In this document: piece by piece, positions 36,347 to 49,711 of the stretch
How the letters are laid out: every line of letters starts with the position of its first letter
How positions within the stretch are numbered: position 1 is the stretch's first letter
Source: Propionibacteriaceae bacterium
Lineage (GTDB): Bacteria; Actinomycetota; Actinomycetes; Propionibacteriales; Propionibacteriaceae
Assembly (NCBI GenBank): GCA_031266665.1
Contig: JAISAO010000041.1
Span: forward strand, 1 to 64,000
Length of the DNA stretch: 64,000 bases
Direction: 5' to 3'
The notes under the pieces: generated by a model
Told to the model about the DNA's origin: nothing
Seen by the model: only the letters and a program-made list of their open reading frames with translations
The model's database searches: none
Position numbers and translations under genes: made by a program

Positions 36347-36512
36347 CTAGTGGTCTGTCGCACCTAAAACGTCGGACTCGCGATGCCGGACGACGCCGCT
36401 GGCGGCGTTGTCGTCAGTCGGCGGGCATCCAGCCCGCCTCCATCCTCCGCCAAGACATCGACACCGCCCGACACCGCTCATAACCCAACTTTTAGATGCG
36501 ACAGACCACTAG
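36347..36512. mobile_element. 166-bp MITE-like element, complete copy 2
   Basis: The 23-bp ends at 36347-36369 and 36490-36512 are inverted copies with one mismatch, starting CTAGTGGTCTGTCGCA. The interior (GGACGACGCCGCTGGCGGCG then TTGTCGTCAGTCGGCGGGCA) is related to the 164-bp element at 3050. No coding capacity. Intergenic between convergent rsgA and the gene at 36533. Confidence 0.8.
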
Positions 36513-36532
36513 GCTGAGCCGGCCCGCTGGGC

Positions 36533-36961
36533 TCACCCGCCGGCGGCCTCGGCTGTCAACTCCACCAGGCGGAGGGCCAGCAGTTCGTCCAGGTCGATCG
36601 ACTCGCCGTCGCGGCCGCCCCGGCCCACCACCAGGGGTGGTGGCGACGGCTCCAGGGTGACGCCCGTCAACTTGGCCGCCCAGCCGCCCGGGACCTGGAG
36701 GATGTAGTAGTTGGCGGCGGCGTCGACGCCCAGCGAGGCGTTGGCCCTCAGATACCAGCCCCGCACCTGGGTGCGGTAACGCCCGCCCGAGTAGCCGACG
36801 GCCGTCAGGGGGACCGGCGGCAGGCCGAGGGTCCGCAACCGGTCCACGAAATCGACCAATAGCCGATGGGCCTTGGCCTGTTCGACGGCTTGGGCGGCGG
36901 CCAGGGCGGCGGCGTGCTGGCGGGCGGCGGCCTGACGACGCTCGGACCAGTCAGATTCCAT
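36533..36961 (-). CDS. Conserved hypothetical protein
   Basis: 142 aa. An N-terminal Ala/Gln-rich helix (residues 1-35, likely coiled coil) precedes a small domain with VRGWYLRANASLGVDAAANY, LQVPGG and LEPSPPPLVVGRGGRDGESI. Similar proteins seem to occur in other actinobacteria (from memory); function unknown. No signal peptide or membrane helix. Confidence 0.7.
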   Translation of the reverse strand: MESDWSERRQAAARQHAAALAAAQAVEQAKAHRLLVDFVDRLRTLGLPPVPLTAVGYSGGRYRTQVRGWYLRANASLGVDAAANYYILQVPGGWAAKLTGVTLEPSPPPLVVGRGGRDGESIDLDELLALRLVELTAEAAGG

Positions 36962-36987
36962 GGAGTCACGCTACCGCTGCCGCCACT

Positions 36988-37060
36988 TAGCCCAGATCCA
37001 CCGATTCCCGACTACCGAGCGACCCCATCGGTGAATCTGGGGTTAGCCCAAATCCACCGG
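36988..37060. repeat. GGTGGATCTGGG repeat, full copy plus half copy
   Basis: TAGCCCAGATCCACCGATTC then CCGACTACCGAGCGACCCCA and TCGGTGAATCTGGGGTTA (36988-37045), followed at once by a half copy GTTAGCCCAAATCCACCGG (37042-37060). Located between the hypothetical gene and the 3' end of the DUF11 gene. Confidence 0.8.
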
Positions 37061-37127
37061 CCACGGCGGGGACACTCGCCGCCTCGCCGGATCGTCCCGG
37101 CCGCGACCGCCCGGAGATCAGTCACCC

Positions 37128-37161
37128 GCCCCTGACTGGTCCGGCCGGGTCAGTCAGGGGC
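37128..37161 (-). terminator. Hairpin downstream of the DUF11 gene
   Basis: GCCCCTGACT (37128-37137) and AGTCAGGGGC (37152-37161) form a perfect 10-bp stem with a 14-nt GC-rich loop, starting 17 nt past the stop of the giant gene. There is no T-run, as is common in actinobacteria. Confidence 0.6.
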
Positions 37162-37177
37162 AACCAGGCGACCCAGG

Positions 37178-40100
37178 TCAGTCCGACCAGAAGCGGCGCC
37201 GGCTGTTGAGGCACAAGAACACGCCTAGCGCGACCAAGATCCCAGACGCCAAGACCACCCCGCGGACACCGCCTTGGGTCATGGTCAGGCCGAAGGGGCC
37301 GATGGGCGCCGGTGTGGCGGTCGGCGTCGGCGAGGGCGAACTAGGCGTCGGCGTGGGCGTGACCGGCGACGGCGAAGACGTCGGCGACGGACTCGGCGAC
37401 GGCGAAGGACTCGGCGACGGCGACGGACTCGGCGACGGCGACGGACTCGGCGACGGCGAAGGACTCGGCGACGGCGAAGGCGAAGGAGTAGGACTCGGCG
37501 TGGGAGTCGGCGTAGGCGTCTCAGTCGGCGAAGGACTCGGCGTGGGAGTCGGCGTAGGCGTAGGCGTCTCGGTCGGCGTCGGCGTCTCAGTCGGCGTAGG
37601 AGTCGGAGTCGGCGAAGGCGTCTCAGTCGGCGTCGGCGTCTCAGTCGGCGAAGGCGTCTCAGTCGGCGAAGGCGTGGGAGTCGGCTCGGGCGCCTCGGTT
37701 CGGACTGTGGCGCTGTCTTGGTTGTTGGTCGGCTCCAGGTCGGTCCGGCCGTGGGTCACGGTGGCCGTCAGGGTCAGGTCCTGGTCGCCCGGACCGGTGG
37801 TCGTGCCGGTGACGTGGTAGGTCGCCTCGGCGTTGACCGGCAGGTCGCCCAGCGGGCAGGTCGCGGTCAGACCGACGACGGGGCAGGCCTCCGGCGGCGT
37901 GATCCCATCGGCCGAGGTCAGGCTGACCTCGACCTCTGTCAGGCCGTCGGGCAGGTCCAGGGTCAAGACCGCGGCGCTAGTGGCGACGGGGCCGTGGTTG
38001 ACGACCGTGACGCTGTAGCCGGCCGGGTCGCCAACCGTCACCGGGGAGGCGTCCGCCGTGGCCGTGACCTCGACATCGGTGCCGGGCGGCGGGGCCACCT
38101 GGCGGCAGACCTGGGACTGGTTGTCGCCCGGGTTCAGATCCGGGTCGCTGGCGGACACAGCGGCCGTGTTGCAGAGTTGGCCGGTGGAATCGACCGTGGT
38201 CAAATAGTCCGCCGCCACCGTGAAGGTCGCCTGGACCACGGCGCTCGCCCCCGGCGCCAGATCGCCCACCAGGCATTGCAAGGTTAGTTGGCCTAGGACA
38301 ATGGTCGGCGCCGGGCAGTCGTCCCCGCCCACGACCGAGGCTTGGACCAGGGTCAGGCCGTTCGGCACCGGGTCGCTGACGACCGCGCCGACGGCTTGGG
38401 AAGGGCCGGCGTTGTCGACTTCGATCCGGTAAGTCACGGTGGAGCCCGCCACCGGCGCGGCGCCGGTCAGCGTCTTGAAGACGGAGAGGTCGGGCTGGCG
38501 GACGACATCGACGTTGGCCTGGGCCACCACCTCGGTGGGCTGGCCGGCCAGGTTCAAGGTCGAGGACCGCGCCACAGCCTGGTTCAACAGGCCCGTGCCG
38601 TCACTGATCTCGCCCTCGGTCCCAGGGGCCACCTGGCCGAAGACCGCCACCATCACTGGTTGCTGCTCCAGTTGTAGGCCCAGGCCGTGGACCCGGCCCA
38701 GGTCGCAACTGAAGCTGCCGCCGTCGGCGGCGATGGCACAACTGCCCTGGTTGGTGGTGACGCTGGTGGCGGTGAACCCCTGGGGCAGGCTGTCGCTCAG
38801 CGTCACACTGTCCGCCCCGGCCCCCAGGGCCAACAACTTGGCCGGGGTGTCGTCGGACAAGAAGTACGGCGTCACCCAGAGGTCGAAGCGGTAGGCGAAA
38901 GCGCCCCCGGCGGTGAACCCCTGGTGGCCGTCGGCCTGGGCCGTCGTCCGGAAAGCGGTCTTGACCAGGTTCAAGTCGGTCTTGGGCTCGGGCACCACCA
39001 TTTCGACGGTGGCGGTGTTGTTGTCGTAATTCGACTCCGGCGTGGTGGTGGAGATGTGGACCCGGGCCCCCGGGTCGTAGTCGCCGGCCACAACGTGGGA
39101 GACCAGGTAGACCGGTATATCGGTCAGGGTGATCGTCTGTCCCGGGTCCAGGTCGTCCGACCCCGCCGGCCCCAGCCGACAGACCACCTCGGTGTCAACG
39201 GTGAGGCAATTGTCCTTCATCCATTGGGGCAGGTCGGTCGAGTCCATGATGGTGTCCGGGTCGGTCCAGAAGCTGAACTCAATCTCACGAGCGGTCGAGG
39301 GGCCATTGTTCACCAGGGTGAAACTGGCGCTCCAGCGCGAGCCCGCCCCGGCATAAGTGCCGTCGGCCGGCGGGTTCAGGTTGAAGTCCGTCACCGCCAC
39401 ATCGGTCAGCGCCCGCAGCGCCACCGAGCTGGAGGCCTGGTTGTTGGACAAGGCCGGGTCGAAGGTGTCGGAGCCGACTTCGGCCGAATTGGTCAAGGTC
39501 GTGCCGTCGGCCAGCGACGGGTCCAGCGCCACTGTCACCGTCACCGTCCAAGTGCCGCCCACCGCCAATAGGCCCGTCGCCCGCTGGCAGGTCACGCCGC
39601 CGTCGCCCGTCGGGGCGCAGCTTCCGCTGTCGGCGCTGGACGCCAGATAGGTCATCCCCGCAGGCAGGCTGTCGGTCAGGGTCAGGTCGGCGGCCGCGTC
39701 CGGGCCGTGGTTGGTCGTCACCAGGCTGTAGACCACCGGGGCCAGCCCAGCCGTGGAACCATCATTGCCGGCCACGATGTCGCCTGCCACGGTCTTGGCC
39801 AGGGCCAGGTCGGCGGCCTCGTCGCCCGAGTTGTAGAAATGGGTCACGTTGTCGCCCGGCGTCGGGTCCGGCGGGTCGGCCGTGATCTGGGCCGCCTGGT
39901 CGATCTGCTCCGGGGCGGCGTCGGGCCAGGGGTCGGGCGCCTGGAGGCTCACCTGCCAGGACCAACTGTCGCCCACCGCCAGGGTTTCGCCCACCTGGCA
40001 GGTCAGGGTCAGCCCTTCAACGGCGCAGGTCCCCGGGCCGGTGACCCCTTGGTAGATCAGCTCGGCCGGCAGGTTGTCCGTCAACTGGACGCCGCTGGCG

Positions 40101-43100
40101 GCCGACGGCCCCCGGTTGAGCACGGTCACGGTGTAGGTCACGGTCTCGCCCGGGTTGGGGATTTTCGCCTGGTTGGCCGTCTTGGTCAGAGTCAGGTCCG
40201 CCCGCTGGTTCAATTCGGTGGTGGCCTCGGCCTGGTCGTTGTCCGGATCAGGGTCGTTGCCCGAAGTCACCGTGGCCTGGTTGACCAGTTCCTCGGTCTG
40301 GCCGACATCGGCCGCCACCGTCCCGCTGAGGGTCACCTGGACCGTCCCGCCGACCGCCAAAGCGCCCACCTGACAGGTCACGGTCTGGCCGTCGATGGCG
40401 CAATCGCCCCGGTTGGCCGAGGCGGTGGTGATGGTCACCAATCCCGGCACAGCGTCGCTCAGCTCGACCTGGCTGGCGTTGGATGGCCCCAGGTTGGTCG
40501 CCGTCAAGCTGTAACTGATGGTCTCGCCGGCCGTCACCTGGGCCGGGCCAGTCTTGGTCAGGGCCAGGTCGGCCACCGCCGCGGTGGTGCGGACGACGGC
40601 GGTGGACTGGTTGTTGCTGGGGTCAGGGTCCACGGTCGAGGACACGATCGCCGCATGGTTGACCAAGTCCAAGTCGGCCCCCAGGGACGGGGCCACTTGG
40701 GCCGTCACCGTCAGCGCCAGCGTCGCCCCGGGCTGCATCGAGCCGACGACGCAGCGCACCGTGGCGCCGTTGGCCGCCACCTGGCAGGTCACGCCGGCGG
40801 GGGCGTCCACCCCCGTCAGGGTCAGCTGGGACAAGTCGGCCACGCTGTCGCTGATGACCACGTCCTGGGCCACCGAGCCGCCCAGGTGACTGGCCGTCAA
40901 GTTGTAGACCAGGGTCGTGCCCGGCGCCGTCGTCGCCACCGGGGCCGTCTTGGTGATCGCCAGGTCGGCCGCCTGGGTCAGTGGCAACACCACCGTGGAG
41001 CGGTTATTGCTCAGGTCGGGGTCGTAGGCGGTCGTCGTCACCGTGGCCGTGTTGGCCAAGGCGGTGGCGCTGTCGTCAGGAGCCGTCCCGCCGCTCAGGC
41101 GGATCGTCACCTGGTCCCCGGAGGCCAGCGTCCCCAGGTCGCAGTCGAAGGTCCCGGCCGTCGGCAGGGCGCAGTCCGCCCCCGATGAGACGTCGACCGC
41201 CGTGACCGTGTAGTCGGTCGGCAGGGGGTCGTCGACTGTCACCGCGGTGGCCGGGTCGGGGCCGGCGTTGGCCACTACCAAGACGACATCGACCGACTGG
41301 CCGGCCACCGCCGGGTTGGGGGTCATCGTCTTGACGATGCTGACGTCGGCCAGATGGGTCACCACCGGGGCGCACTCCTGGTCTTGGTTGTCGGTCGAAT
41401 CGGGGTCGAGGGCGGCCGACCCGACCAGGGCGGTGTTGCAGAGCTGGTCTTGGCTCAGATCCGGGTCGAGGTCGAAGGTGACCTCGGCCGAGACCGACTG
41501 GTCCGGCTCGATGTCGCCCACCGGGCAGTTGATGACGGCGTGGCCGTCGATCTCGACCGGGTCCGGGCAGGTGACCACGGTCTCCCCCTGGTCGTCCACC
41601 ACGGCGGCGGCCTGGAAGCTCATGCCGTCCGGCACGGTGTCGGAGAGGACCACGTCGTGGGCGGTCGAGGGGCCGGCGTTGCTGGCGGTCAGGCGGAAGA
41701 CGGCCGGCTGGCCGGCCTGCATCGGATTGGGATCGACCAGGGTCTTGACCACCTTGGTGTTGGCCACCACCACCACGTTGACCGTCGCCTGGCCCCGGTT
41801 GTCGGCGCAATTGGCCTCCGGCGTGCGCGAGACCACCTGGGCGGTGGCCTGATAGGACCCGGCCGGCGTGTCGCTGGGGATTTGGACCGTCACCTGGCCC
41901 TGCAGGGAGACACCGCTCGGGAAGGACTTGTCCGATTGGTCGAGGGCCACACAGCTCAGCGTCGCCACCTCGGGCTGGCCGTCCTTGGTCCCGACCGTGC
42001 AGTTCATGGTCGGCGTGTTGACCTGGACGATCTCGAAGCCGGCCGGGAACTCGGCTGTGACCTGGGGGTTGTCGGCCGTGGAGGGGCCGGCGTTGATCCC
42101 GGTCAAGGTGTAGGTCACCTGGGAGCCGGCCGAGGGGGTGTCGGTGCTGAGGCTGACGCCGATCTGGATATCGGACAAGACATCGAGCCAGGCGTCGTTC
42201 TGGGCCTGGTTGGAGTGCGGGTCGGGGCTCGGCTCGCTGGCGCTAGAGGTCAAGACGGCCTGGTTGACGAGCTGGCGCGGGTGCTCGGTCGTCAAGTCGG
42301 CCGGCGGGTCCTGGCCGGCCGGCCTGAGGTCGCGCTGGGAGGTGGCGGCCACCACCCGGAGGTTGACCGAGCTATTGGCGTCGATGAAACCGATGGCGCA
42401 GCTGACCCGTTGGGCCTGGGTGAAGCCGTCGCCGTCCAGCACGACACAACGGCTGTCCGACTGGGCCGGGTCCAGGGTCAGGCCCAGCGGCAAGCTGTCC
42501 ACCACCTGGGCGTCGTCCACCGCCGAGGGGCCGTTGTTGAGGGCGGTCAAGGTGTAGCCGACGTCGGCGCCGGCGTAGAAGACGTTCCCCGGCGCTGTCT
42601 GAGCCGGGGTGTCCGTGACACCGCAGAGCTGGGCCTGTTGGGCGGGCGACGAGTCGGCCGTCAGACTCAACTGCAAGTCGGCCTGGCGGAAGACGTCGAC
42701 CACGGCGCTGGCCTGGACCTGGGCCGGCCCCGACCCGTCGTAGGCCAGAGTGGTGGAGTTGACCTGGGCGGTGTTGGGAATCTGCTCGCCCGACCGGTCG
42801 TCGTCGATCGAGCCGTAGACCACCAGCCGGACCGGCTGGGGGGCGGCCCCGGGGGCGGGGGCCGCCACCGTGCCCAAGGCACAACTGATCTGGTTGGCCG
42901 TGTGATTGGCGTCGGAGTCGGCGATGGCGCAACTGCCCTGGGCGGTGTTGACCTGGGTGGCGTGGAAGCCGTCGGGCAGGCTGTCGCTGATGGTGACGTC
43001 GGTGGCGTCGGCCCAGGTCGGCTGGGCGTCGTCCGTCACCGTCGGCAGGCCGTCCGATCCGACCCAGACGTCGAGCTGGTAGCCGAACTTGGTGCCGGCG

Positions 43101-46100
43101 GCGTAGCCCTGGTGGCCGTCGCCGTTCGGGTTGGGCACCGTCGACAGGGCTGATTTGTCAAGCTGGAGGTCGGTCTGGGCCGCGCCGATGGTCAAGCCGG
43201 TGGTCAGGCCGTTATTGGTCAGGTTGGCGTCGGCGGTCGTGGTCATGATCTGGGCCCAGCCGCCCGGGTCGGCGCAGCGCTGGGGCGGGGCGTAGGCGAA
43301 GCCGGGCACGCCGGTCTGCGACTGGTCGCAGGGCGGGTAGTTGCCGGCCGGGGTGGAGGCGGCGATGGTGAAGCCGACGCCCAGCACCACGCTGACGCCG
43401 GGGATGAAGTCACCGTCTTGCTGCTGCGCGGCCATCAACTGGTCGATGTCGCAGACCAACTCCTGGTTGACGGCCTGGCAGGCGTCGGGGAAGAAGCCGT
43501 CCAGGAAGGAGGTGATGGCGACGTTGGAGCGGACCTGGGCGCCGTGGGCGACCGACGGACCGTTGTTCCTGACCGTGATGATGGCCTCACGGGTGGAGCC
43601 GGGGCCGGTGTAGGTCGCGCCGTCCGGCGGCGCGATGGTGAAGGCGGTGACGGCGACGTCGGATTGGACCGTCACCAGGTTGGTCAGACTGGCCCGGTTA
43701 TTGTCCAGACTGGGGTCGGTGGTGCTGGAGCTGACGCTGGCCTGGTTGACCACCGGCCCGGCGGCCAGGCCGGCGTCCAACGCCACCGCCAGGTCGAAGC
43801 TCAGCCCGCCGCCCGACGGCAGCACCCCGCCCGGGGCGCAGGTCACAGTCTGGCCGGAGGCCGAGCAGGCGGCGCTGGAGCCGCTGGCCAGGAAGCTCAG
43901 GCCCTGGGGCAAGGTGTCGCTGACCACCGGGTTGACGGCCGAGTCGGGGCCGTTATTGGTCACGACCAGGTGGTAGACCACCGTCTGGAGGCCGCCGAAG
44001 GAACCAGTATTGCCGGCGACGAAGTCGCCCGTGGCGGTCTTGGCCAGGGCCAGGTCGGCCTGGGCGTCGCCGCTGTTGGTGAAGCTGGCCGTGTCGTTGT
44101 CGTCGCCGTCAACGTTGTCGGTCACGGTCGCCACCTGCTGGAACTGGCTCGGGGCGACGCTGTAGAGGCCGGCCTCCGCCATGGTGACGGTCAGGACGGC
44201 CTGGTCCCCGACGGCCAGGTCGGCGCTGGAGGAGCAGTTCAGCTGCTGGCCGGCGGCCTCCAGGGCGCAACTACCGCTGTCGAAGCTGTGGCTGAGGTGG
44301 GACAGTGCGGCCGGCAGCACGTCGGTCAGGGTGAAGCCGTGGGCGGCCGAGGGTCCGAGGTTGGACACCACCACCGTGTAAGTCACCGGTTGGCCGCTGC
44401 CGGGAGTGGGCACGCGGCTGTAGTCGGCCGTCTTGGTGACCGTCAGGTCGGCCTGGTTGACCACCTGGGTGACGGCTTGGGCGGTGTCGTTGTCCGAGTT
44501 GGGGTCGGTGCTGGCCCCGTCCCCGACGGTCGAGACGGTGGCCTGGTTGGTCAAGGAGTCGGCGGCGAAGTCGGGCGGGACTGTGATTCCGGACAGGGTC
44601 ACCTGGACCGTGCCGCCGGCCCCGCCCTGGGTCAACGGGCCGGGCAACTGGCCCAGGTCGCAGGGCAGGGCGGAGCAGTTGCCCCGGTCGCTGATGACGG
44701 TCAGGCCGGTGCTGTCCAATCCGACCGGCAGGCTGTCCTCCAGCCGCACCCCGACGGCGTCGGAGGGACCGTAGTTGGTCACCGTGATGCTGTAGGACAA
44801 CTGGTTCCCGGCCGTCACCTGGGCCGGGCCGGTCTTGACCACGCCGAGGTCGGCCACCGGATTGGAGATGGTCACCTGGGCCTGGGCCAGGTTGTCGTCC
44901 TGGTTGAAGTCGAAGACGCTCGACATGACCGACGCCTGGTTGGTCACCAGCGTGCCCGGGGCCAGATCGGCCCGCACCCGGCCGGTCACCTGGACCACCG
45001 CCGTCTGGCCCGGCTCGAGCGGCGCGTTCAATGTGCAACTGAGGTTGGCCGGGTCGGTCAGGCTGGTGGGGCAGGTCACCGCCACGTCGCCCAGGATGCC
45101 GTTGTCGCCCTGGGCCGTCAACAGGGTTAGCTGGCTGGAGTCGGGGGCGGTGTCGGCGATGACGACGTCGCGGGCGGTCGACAGGCAGCCGCCGGACGCC
45201 GGACTGGGGCACTGGTTGGTGACGGTCAACTGCCAAGACACCGTGTCGCCGGCGGCCACGGCCTGGCTGACCGGGGTCTTGACGATCTTGAGGTCGGTCT
45301 GATGGGTCATCGACACCGACACCGTGTCGACGTTATTGGTCTGGTCGGGGTCGAAGGAGGTGGTCGTGACCCGGGCGATATTGGACAAGGTGGTGGCCTG
45401 GCTGTCGGGGTCGGGCGCCCCGGACAAGGTCAAGGTGACGCTGGCGTTGACCGCCAGGTCTTGGACCGCGCAACTCAGCGTGCCGCCGGCCGGGGGGGTG
45501 GCGCAGACCGAGCCGTCCGAGACCGTCAGACCGGTCGGGTTGTAGTCGTCTGGGATCTGGTCGGTCACCTGCACCCCGACGGCTTGGTTGGGACCGTTAT
45601 TGGTCACAGTCAAGGTGGTGGTCCCGGCCTGACCGGCGATGGCCGGGGCGGGGGCCATGGTCTTGACGATGGCGACGTCGGCCTTGAGGCCGACCTGGAG
45701 CGGGGCCGACGGGGTGTCGTAGACGGCCGGCATGGGGATGGTGTCGGTGACATAGGCCAATTGGGCGGCGTTGGTCACCGTGGTGCCGCCGGCTGAATCG
45801 TTGATCCTGACCTGGAACTGGTAGGAGGTGGTGTCGCCGACCGCGATCTTGCCGCCCCGATTGGGGTTGTTGGCCGGGCCGTAGGCGCCGGCACCGCTGC
45901 CCAGGTTGACGCAGACGGTCCGGCTTGAGGCATCGTAGTGGCCGAAACCGGCGCCGTCGTCGGACAGGACCAGCGGCGTCGTCACCGTCGGGTCGGGGCT
46001 GGACAACAAGGTCAGCGAGCCGGGCACATAGTCCACCCCGGCCGGCAGCGGGTCGCAAGAGACGGAGTTGTTGGCGGCGTCCTGGCCGGTGTTGGTGTAG

Positions 46101-47272
46101 ACCAAGCTGTATTGCACCAGGTCGCCCGGCTCGGCCGTGCCCGTGTTGGTCAGGTCGACGGCCGACTTGGTCGAGGTGGTGAAGTCGGGGGCGTAGAGGT
46201 TGATAGCGATGCCCAATAGGCCGGGGAAATAGACATCGCCGTTGCTGGAGAAGCTGAAGGTGGCCGAGGTGGCGGCGTTGGGGATGACGCCGGAGGCCCC
46301 CAGGTTCTTGATGTCGAAGCCCAACATGTTCTTATGGGCCGGGTTCCGGGTGGTGACGGACTGGCCGTCGCGGCCGTTGACCGAGTCGAAGAAGTTGGAC
46401 CCCGGCGACAGGGCCGTGGCCAACTGGGTGTTGTTGAGCTTGACGTAGTCGCCGGTCAGGGTCAGGTCGCCCTCGTAGGCCACGATGTTGAGCTGGGCGT
46501 CGACGGCGCCCGACTTGGGGGCCTGGAAGCCCTTCACAGTGACGGTTTGGGGGCTGCCGGAGCCGACCGTGTTGAAGCCGTCGAAAACAGTCAGGTTGCG
46601 CAGCGGCAGGCCGGGGGCGCGGTAGGCCACGGTCAGCGCCCAACCGGCGTAGCGGTCCGAGCCGGTGGCCGCGGCCACGTTGGCGACCCAGTAGTCGCCG
46701 CCGCCGGCCTGCTGGACCAAGGCGGTGACGTCGATGAACTCCTGGTAGGCGCCGTAGTTGGCGGTGTTGGGGCCGAACTCGACCTGGGAGGTCAGGGACT
46801 GGTAGTCCGAGGCGCCGGGCGTCTTGAACTTGACGTTGCTGCGGGTGCCGTAATAGGTCGCCGCCCGACCGCCCGAGCCGGCGTCCAGGCGGGCCCCCCA
46901 ATAGAGCCCGGCCCACAAGACGGTGGCCCCGGCCGGCAACTCCAGGGTCGACATCGAAGAGTTGAAGGTCGTGTCGTCGTCGTCAACGTCCAAATTGATG
47001 ATGCCGGTAAAATTATTGTTGTCGTACTGGGCACCGGCCCGGGCCTGGTCGCAGTTGTTGGGCGTGCTCGTGGTCGAGCCGGTGCAGCTCAGCAAGTTGT
47101 TGCCCACGGAGATGATGGCGCCGTTGGCGTTGGCGCTGAAACGGGAGCTGAAGGCCACGGCGTTGGCCGCCTGGGCCGCCGGCGGCGCCATCAACACCAG
47201 GGCCGAGACCAGAGCCAAGGCCGACAAACCGGCCACCAATCCTCTTAACCGCGTGGACTTCATGAACCTCAT
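37178..47272 (-). CDS. Giant DUF11-repeat surface protein (3364 aa)
   Basis: Signal peptide ([20 protein letters not shown] then AQA at about residue 35), AGGAGG 5 nt before ATG. N-terminal domain (residues 37-370) with [18 protein letters not shown]. Then about 20 DUF11 (Ig-like) modules of 125-170 residues, most opening with [AT]DL.[VL].KT and containing NxGPS and a Cys pair. Eight modules starting near residues 531, 658, 806, 941, 1068, 1203, 1367 and 1531 recur in the same order at 1975, 2102, 2234, 2358, 2487, 2623, 2766 and 2927. A Pro/Thr/Ser/Glu-rich stalk (about 3190-3318) and a C-terminal helix ([17 protein letters not shown]) with RRR follow. No LPxTG. Probably a cell-surface fibre or adhesin anchored by its C-terminal helix; role inferred. 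Confidence 0.93.
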   Translation of the reverse strand: MRFMKSTRLRGLVAGLSALALVSALVLMAPPAAQAANAVAFSSRFSANANGAIISVGNNLLSCTGSTTSTPNNCDQARAGAQYDNNNFTGIINLDVDDDDTTFNSSMSTLELPAGATVLWAGLYWGARLDAGSGGRAATYYGTRSNVKFKTPGASDYQSLTSQVEFGPNTANYGAYQEFIDVTALVQQAGGGDYWVANVAAATGSDRYAGWALTVAYRAPGLPLRNLTVFDGFNTVGSGSPQTVTVKGFQAPKSGAVDAQLNIVAYEGDLTLTGDYVKLNNTQLATALSPGSNFFDSVNGRDGQSVTTRNPAHKNMLGFDIKNLGASGVIPNAATSATFSFSSNGDVYFPGLLGIAINLYAPDFTTSTKSAVDLTNTGTAEPGDLVQYSLVYTNTGQDAANNSVSCDPLPAGVDYVPGSLTLLSSPDPTVTTPLVLSDDGAGFGHYDASSRTVCVNLGSGAGAYGPANNPNRGGKIAVGDTTSYQFQVRINDSAGGTTVTNAAQLAYVTDTIPMPAVYDTPSAPLQVGLKADVAIVKTMAPAPAIAGQAGTTTLTVTNNGPNQAVGVQVTDQIPDDYNPTGLTVSDGSVCATPPAGGTLSCAVQDLAVNASVTLTLSGAPDPDSQATTLSNIARVTTTSFDPDQTNNVDTVSVSMTHQTDLKIVKTPVSQAVAAGDTVSWQLTVTNQCPSPASGGCLSTARDVVIADTAPDSSQLTLLTAQGDNGILGDVAVTCPTSLTDPANLSCTLNAPLEPGQTAVVQVTGRVRADLAPGTLVTNQASVMSSVFDFNQDDNLAQAQVTISNPVADLGVVKTGPAQVTAGNQLSYSITVTNYGPSDAVGVRLEDSLPVGLDSTGLTVISDRGNCSALPCDLGQLPGPLTQGGAGGTVQVTLSGITVPPDFAADSLTNQATVSTVGDGASTDPNSDNDTAQAVTQVVNQADLTVTKTADYSRVPTPGSGQPVTYTVVVSNLGPSAAHGFTLTDVLPAALSHLSHSFDSGSCALEAAGQQLNCSSSADLAVGDQAVLTVTMAEAGLYSVAPSQFQQVATVTDNVDGDDNDTASFTNSGDAQADLALAKTATGDFVAGNTGSFGGLQTVVYHLVVTNNGPDSAVNPVVSDTLPQGLSFLASGSSAACSASGQTVTCAPGGVLPSGGGLSFDLAVALDAGLAAGPVVNQASVSSSTTDPSLDNNRASLTNLVTVQSDVAVTAFTIAPPDGATYTGPGSTREAIITVRNNGPSVAHGAQVRSNVAITSFLDGFFPDACQAVNQELVCDIDQLMAAQQQDGDFIPGVSVVLGVGFTIAASTPAGNYPPCDQSQTGVPGFAYAPPQRCADPGGWAQIMTTTADANLTNNGLTTGLTIGAAQTDLQLDKSALSTVPNPNGDGHQGYAAGTKFGYQLDVWVGSDGLPTVTDDAQPTWADATDVTISDSLPDGFHATQVNTAQGSCAIADSDANHTANQISCALGTVAAPAPGAAPQPVRLVVYGSIDDDRSGEQIPNTAQVNSTTLAYDGSGPAQVQASAVVDVFRQADLQLSLTADSSPAQQAQLCGVTDTPAQTAPGNVFYAGADVGYTLTALNNGPSAVDDAQVVDSLPLGLTLDPAQSDSRCVVLDGDGFTQAQRVSCAIGFIDANSSVNLRVVAATSQRDLRPAGQDPPADLTTEHPRQLVNQAVLTSSASEPSPDPHSNQAQNDAWLDVLSDIQIGVSLSTDTPSAGSQVTYTLTGINAGPSTADNPQVTAEFPAGFEIVQVNTPTMNCTVGTKDGQPEVATLSCVALDQSDKSFPSGVSLQGQVTVQIPSDTPAGSYQATAQVVSRTPEANCADNRGQATVNVVVVANTKVVKTLVDPNPMQAGQPAVFRLTASNAGPSTAHDVVLSDTVPDGMSFQAAAVVDDQGETVVTCPDPVEIDGHAVINCPVGDIEPDQSVSAEVTFDLDPDLSQDQLCNTALVGSAALDPDSTDNQDQECAPVVTHLADVSIVKTMTPNPAVAGQSVDVVLVVANAGPDPATAVTVDDPLPTDYTVTAVDVSSGADCALPTAGTFDCDLGTLASGDQVTIRLSGGTAPDDSATALANTATVTTTAYDPDLSNNRSTVVLPLTQAADLAITKTAPVATTAPGTTLVYNLTASHLGGSVAQDVVISDSVADLSQLTLTGVDAPAGVTCQVAANGATVRCVVGSMQPGATLALTVTAQVAPSLGADLDLVNHAAIVSSTVDPDPSNNQSTAVVRTTAAVADLALTKTGPAQVTAGETISYSLTATNLGPSNASQVELSDAVPGLVTITTASANRGDCAIDGQTVTCQVGALAVGGTVQVTLSGTVAADVGQTEELVNQATVTSGNDPDPDNDQAEATTELNQRADLTLTKTANQAKIPNPGETVTYTVTVLNRGPSAASGVQLTDNLPAELIYQGVTGPGTCAVEGLTLTCQVGETLAVGDSWSWQVSLQAPDPWPDAAPEQIDQAAQITADPPDPTPGDNVTHFYNSGDEAADLALAKTVAGDIVAGNDGSTAGLAPVVYSLVTTNHGPDAAADLTLTDSLPAGMTYLASSADSGSCAPTGDGGVTCQRATGLLAVGGTWTVTVTVALDPSLADGTTLTNSAEVGSDTFDPALSNNQASSSVALRALTDVAVTDFNLNPPADGTYAGAGSRWSASFTLVNNGPSTAREIEFSFWTDPDTIMDSTDLPQWMKDNCLTVDTEVVCRLGPAGSDDLDPGQTITLTDIPVYLVSHVVAGDYDPGARVHISTTTPESNYDNNTATVEMVVPEPKTDLNLVKTAFRTTAQADGHQGFTAGGAFAYRFDLWVTPYFLSDDTPAKLLALGAGADSVTLSDSLPQGFTATSVTTNQGSCAIAADGGSFSCDLGRVHGLGLQLEQQPVMVAVFGQVAPGTEGEISDGTGLLNQAVARSSTLNLAGQPTEVVAQANVDVVRQPDLSVFKTLTGAAPVAGSTVTYRIEVDNAGPSQAVGAVVSDPVPNGLTLVQASVVGGDDCPAPTIVLGQLTLQCLVGDLAPGASAVVQATFTVAADYLTTVDSTGQLCNTAAVSASDPDLNPGDNQSQVCRQVAPPPGTDVEVTATADASPVTVGDPAGYSVTVVNHGPVATSAAVLTLDLPDGLTEVEVSLTSADGITPPEACPVVGLTATCPLGDLPVNAEATYHVTGTTTGPGDQDLTLTATVTHGRTDLEPTNNQDSATVRTEAPEPTPTPSPTETPSPTETPTPTETPSPTPTPTPTETPTPTETPTPTPTPTPSPSPTETPTPTPTPSPTPSPSPSPSPSPSPSPSPSPSPSPSPSPSPSPSPSPTSSPSPVTPTPTPSSPSPTPTATPAPIGPFGLTMTQGGVRGVVLASGILVALGVFLCLNSRRRFWSD

Positions 47273-47400
47273 GGCGACCTCCTAGGGGAAACTGGGCAGC
47301 GGGGGAATCCGCGCAACAGTCTTCAACCGGGCTTGACCTTACCAAAGCCAGGCGGGCCCATCGCCAGGGGTTGGCGGCGGCCGAAACCGGGACGGCGCGA

Positions 47401-47437
47401 ATCGAGGCCCGCCCCCGGCCAGGGAGCGGGCCTCGAT
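47401..47437 (-). terminator. Hairpin downstream of groEL
   Basis: ATCGAGGCCCGC (47401-47412) and GCGGGCCTCGAT (47426-47437) form a perfect 12-bp stem with a 13-nt loop, 16 nt past the groEL stop. No T-run. Confidence 0.7.
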
Positions 47438-47452
47438 CTGTTAAGGGTTCGG

Positions 47453-49367
<1,915 letters not shown>

Positions 49368-49458
49368 GAAAACCCCTTTCTTTCTGTGGCCCGCTTTGGG
49401 GCCACCCATGTAAGTGGTATGGGAAGCGCTGCGCTGTCGTCGCGGTGCCACCGCAGCG

Positions 49459-49485
49459 TTGGCACACTCCACCGGAGAGTGCCAA
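49459..49485 (-). promoter_or_regulatory. Second CIRCE-like operator
   Basis: On the minus strand TTGGCACTC, 9 bp, GTGTGCCAA: same 27-bp layout as CIRCE with two changes per arm. It lies just downstream of the -10 box. Confidence 0.65.
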
Positions 49486-49492
49486 CCAGGAA

Positions 49493-49520
49493 TCTATACC
49501 CGGACTTAGCACTCGGGCAA
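49493..49520 (-). promoter_or_regulatory. groES-groEL promoter
   Basis: Minus strand TTGCCC (49520-49515) and TATAGA (49498-49493), spacer 16 bp. The -35 lies in the spacer of the perfect CIRCE, so HrcA binding would block it. Confidence 0.55.
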
Positions 49521-49532
49521 ACCGAGTGCTAA
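49506..49532 (-). promoter_or_regulatory. CIRCE operator (HrcA site), perfect
   Basis: TTAGCACTC-N9-GAGTGCTAA exactly matches the HrcA consensus. It predicts heat-inducible expression by loss of HrcA repression. Confidence 0.93.
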
Positions 49533-49711
49533 AAAGCGGCTCACGGCCAGGCTCGGGGGTGGCAGGACGGGGTCGGTGGCGTGCCGGGCGCCGGGCGTTC
49601 CAGGGCGGCCCGAGGCGGGGCGGCGGCGGGCGGCCCGGTGCGGCCCCAGGGGTGGCGGCGGTCGGCCCCGACTGGTCCGGCGGTGGCTCCGGGACCAGCG
49701 CGGCCCGGGAC

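Noticed and set aside
37310..37690. CRISPR-like array of short repeats
   Set aside because: Units are 6-12 bp, contiguous and in frame with the [11 protein letters not shown] stalk; there are no spacers and no cas genes.
47180..47272. LPxTG sortase anchoring of the DUF11 protein
   Set aside because: The C-terminus has a helix and basic tail but no LPxTG or close variant upstream of the helix.
37274..47285. Many long plus-strand frames opposite the DUF11 gene
   Set aside because: They are high-GC shadows: Gly/Arg/Val-rich, no domains, no ribosome sites, while the minus strand has one continuous protein with a signal peptide and repeated domains.
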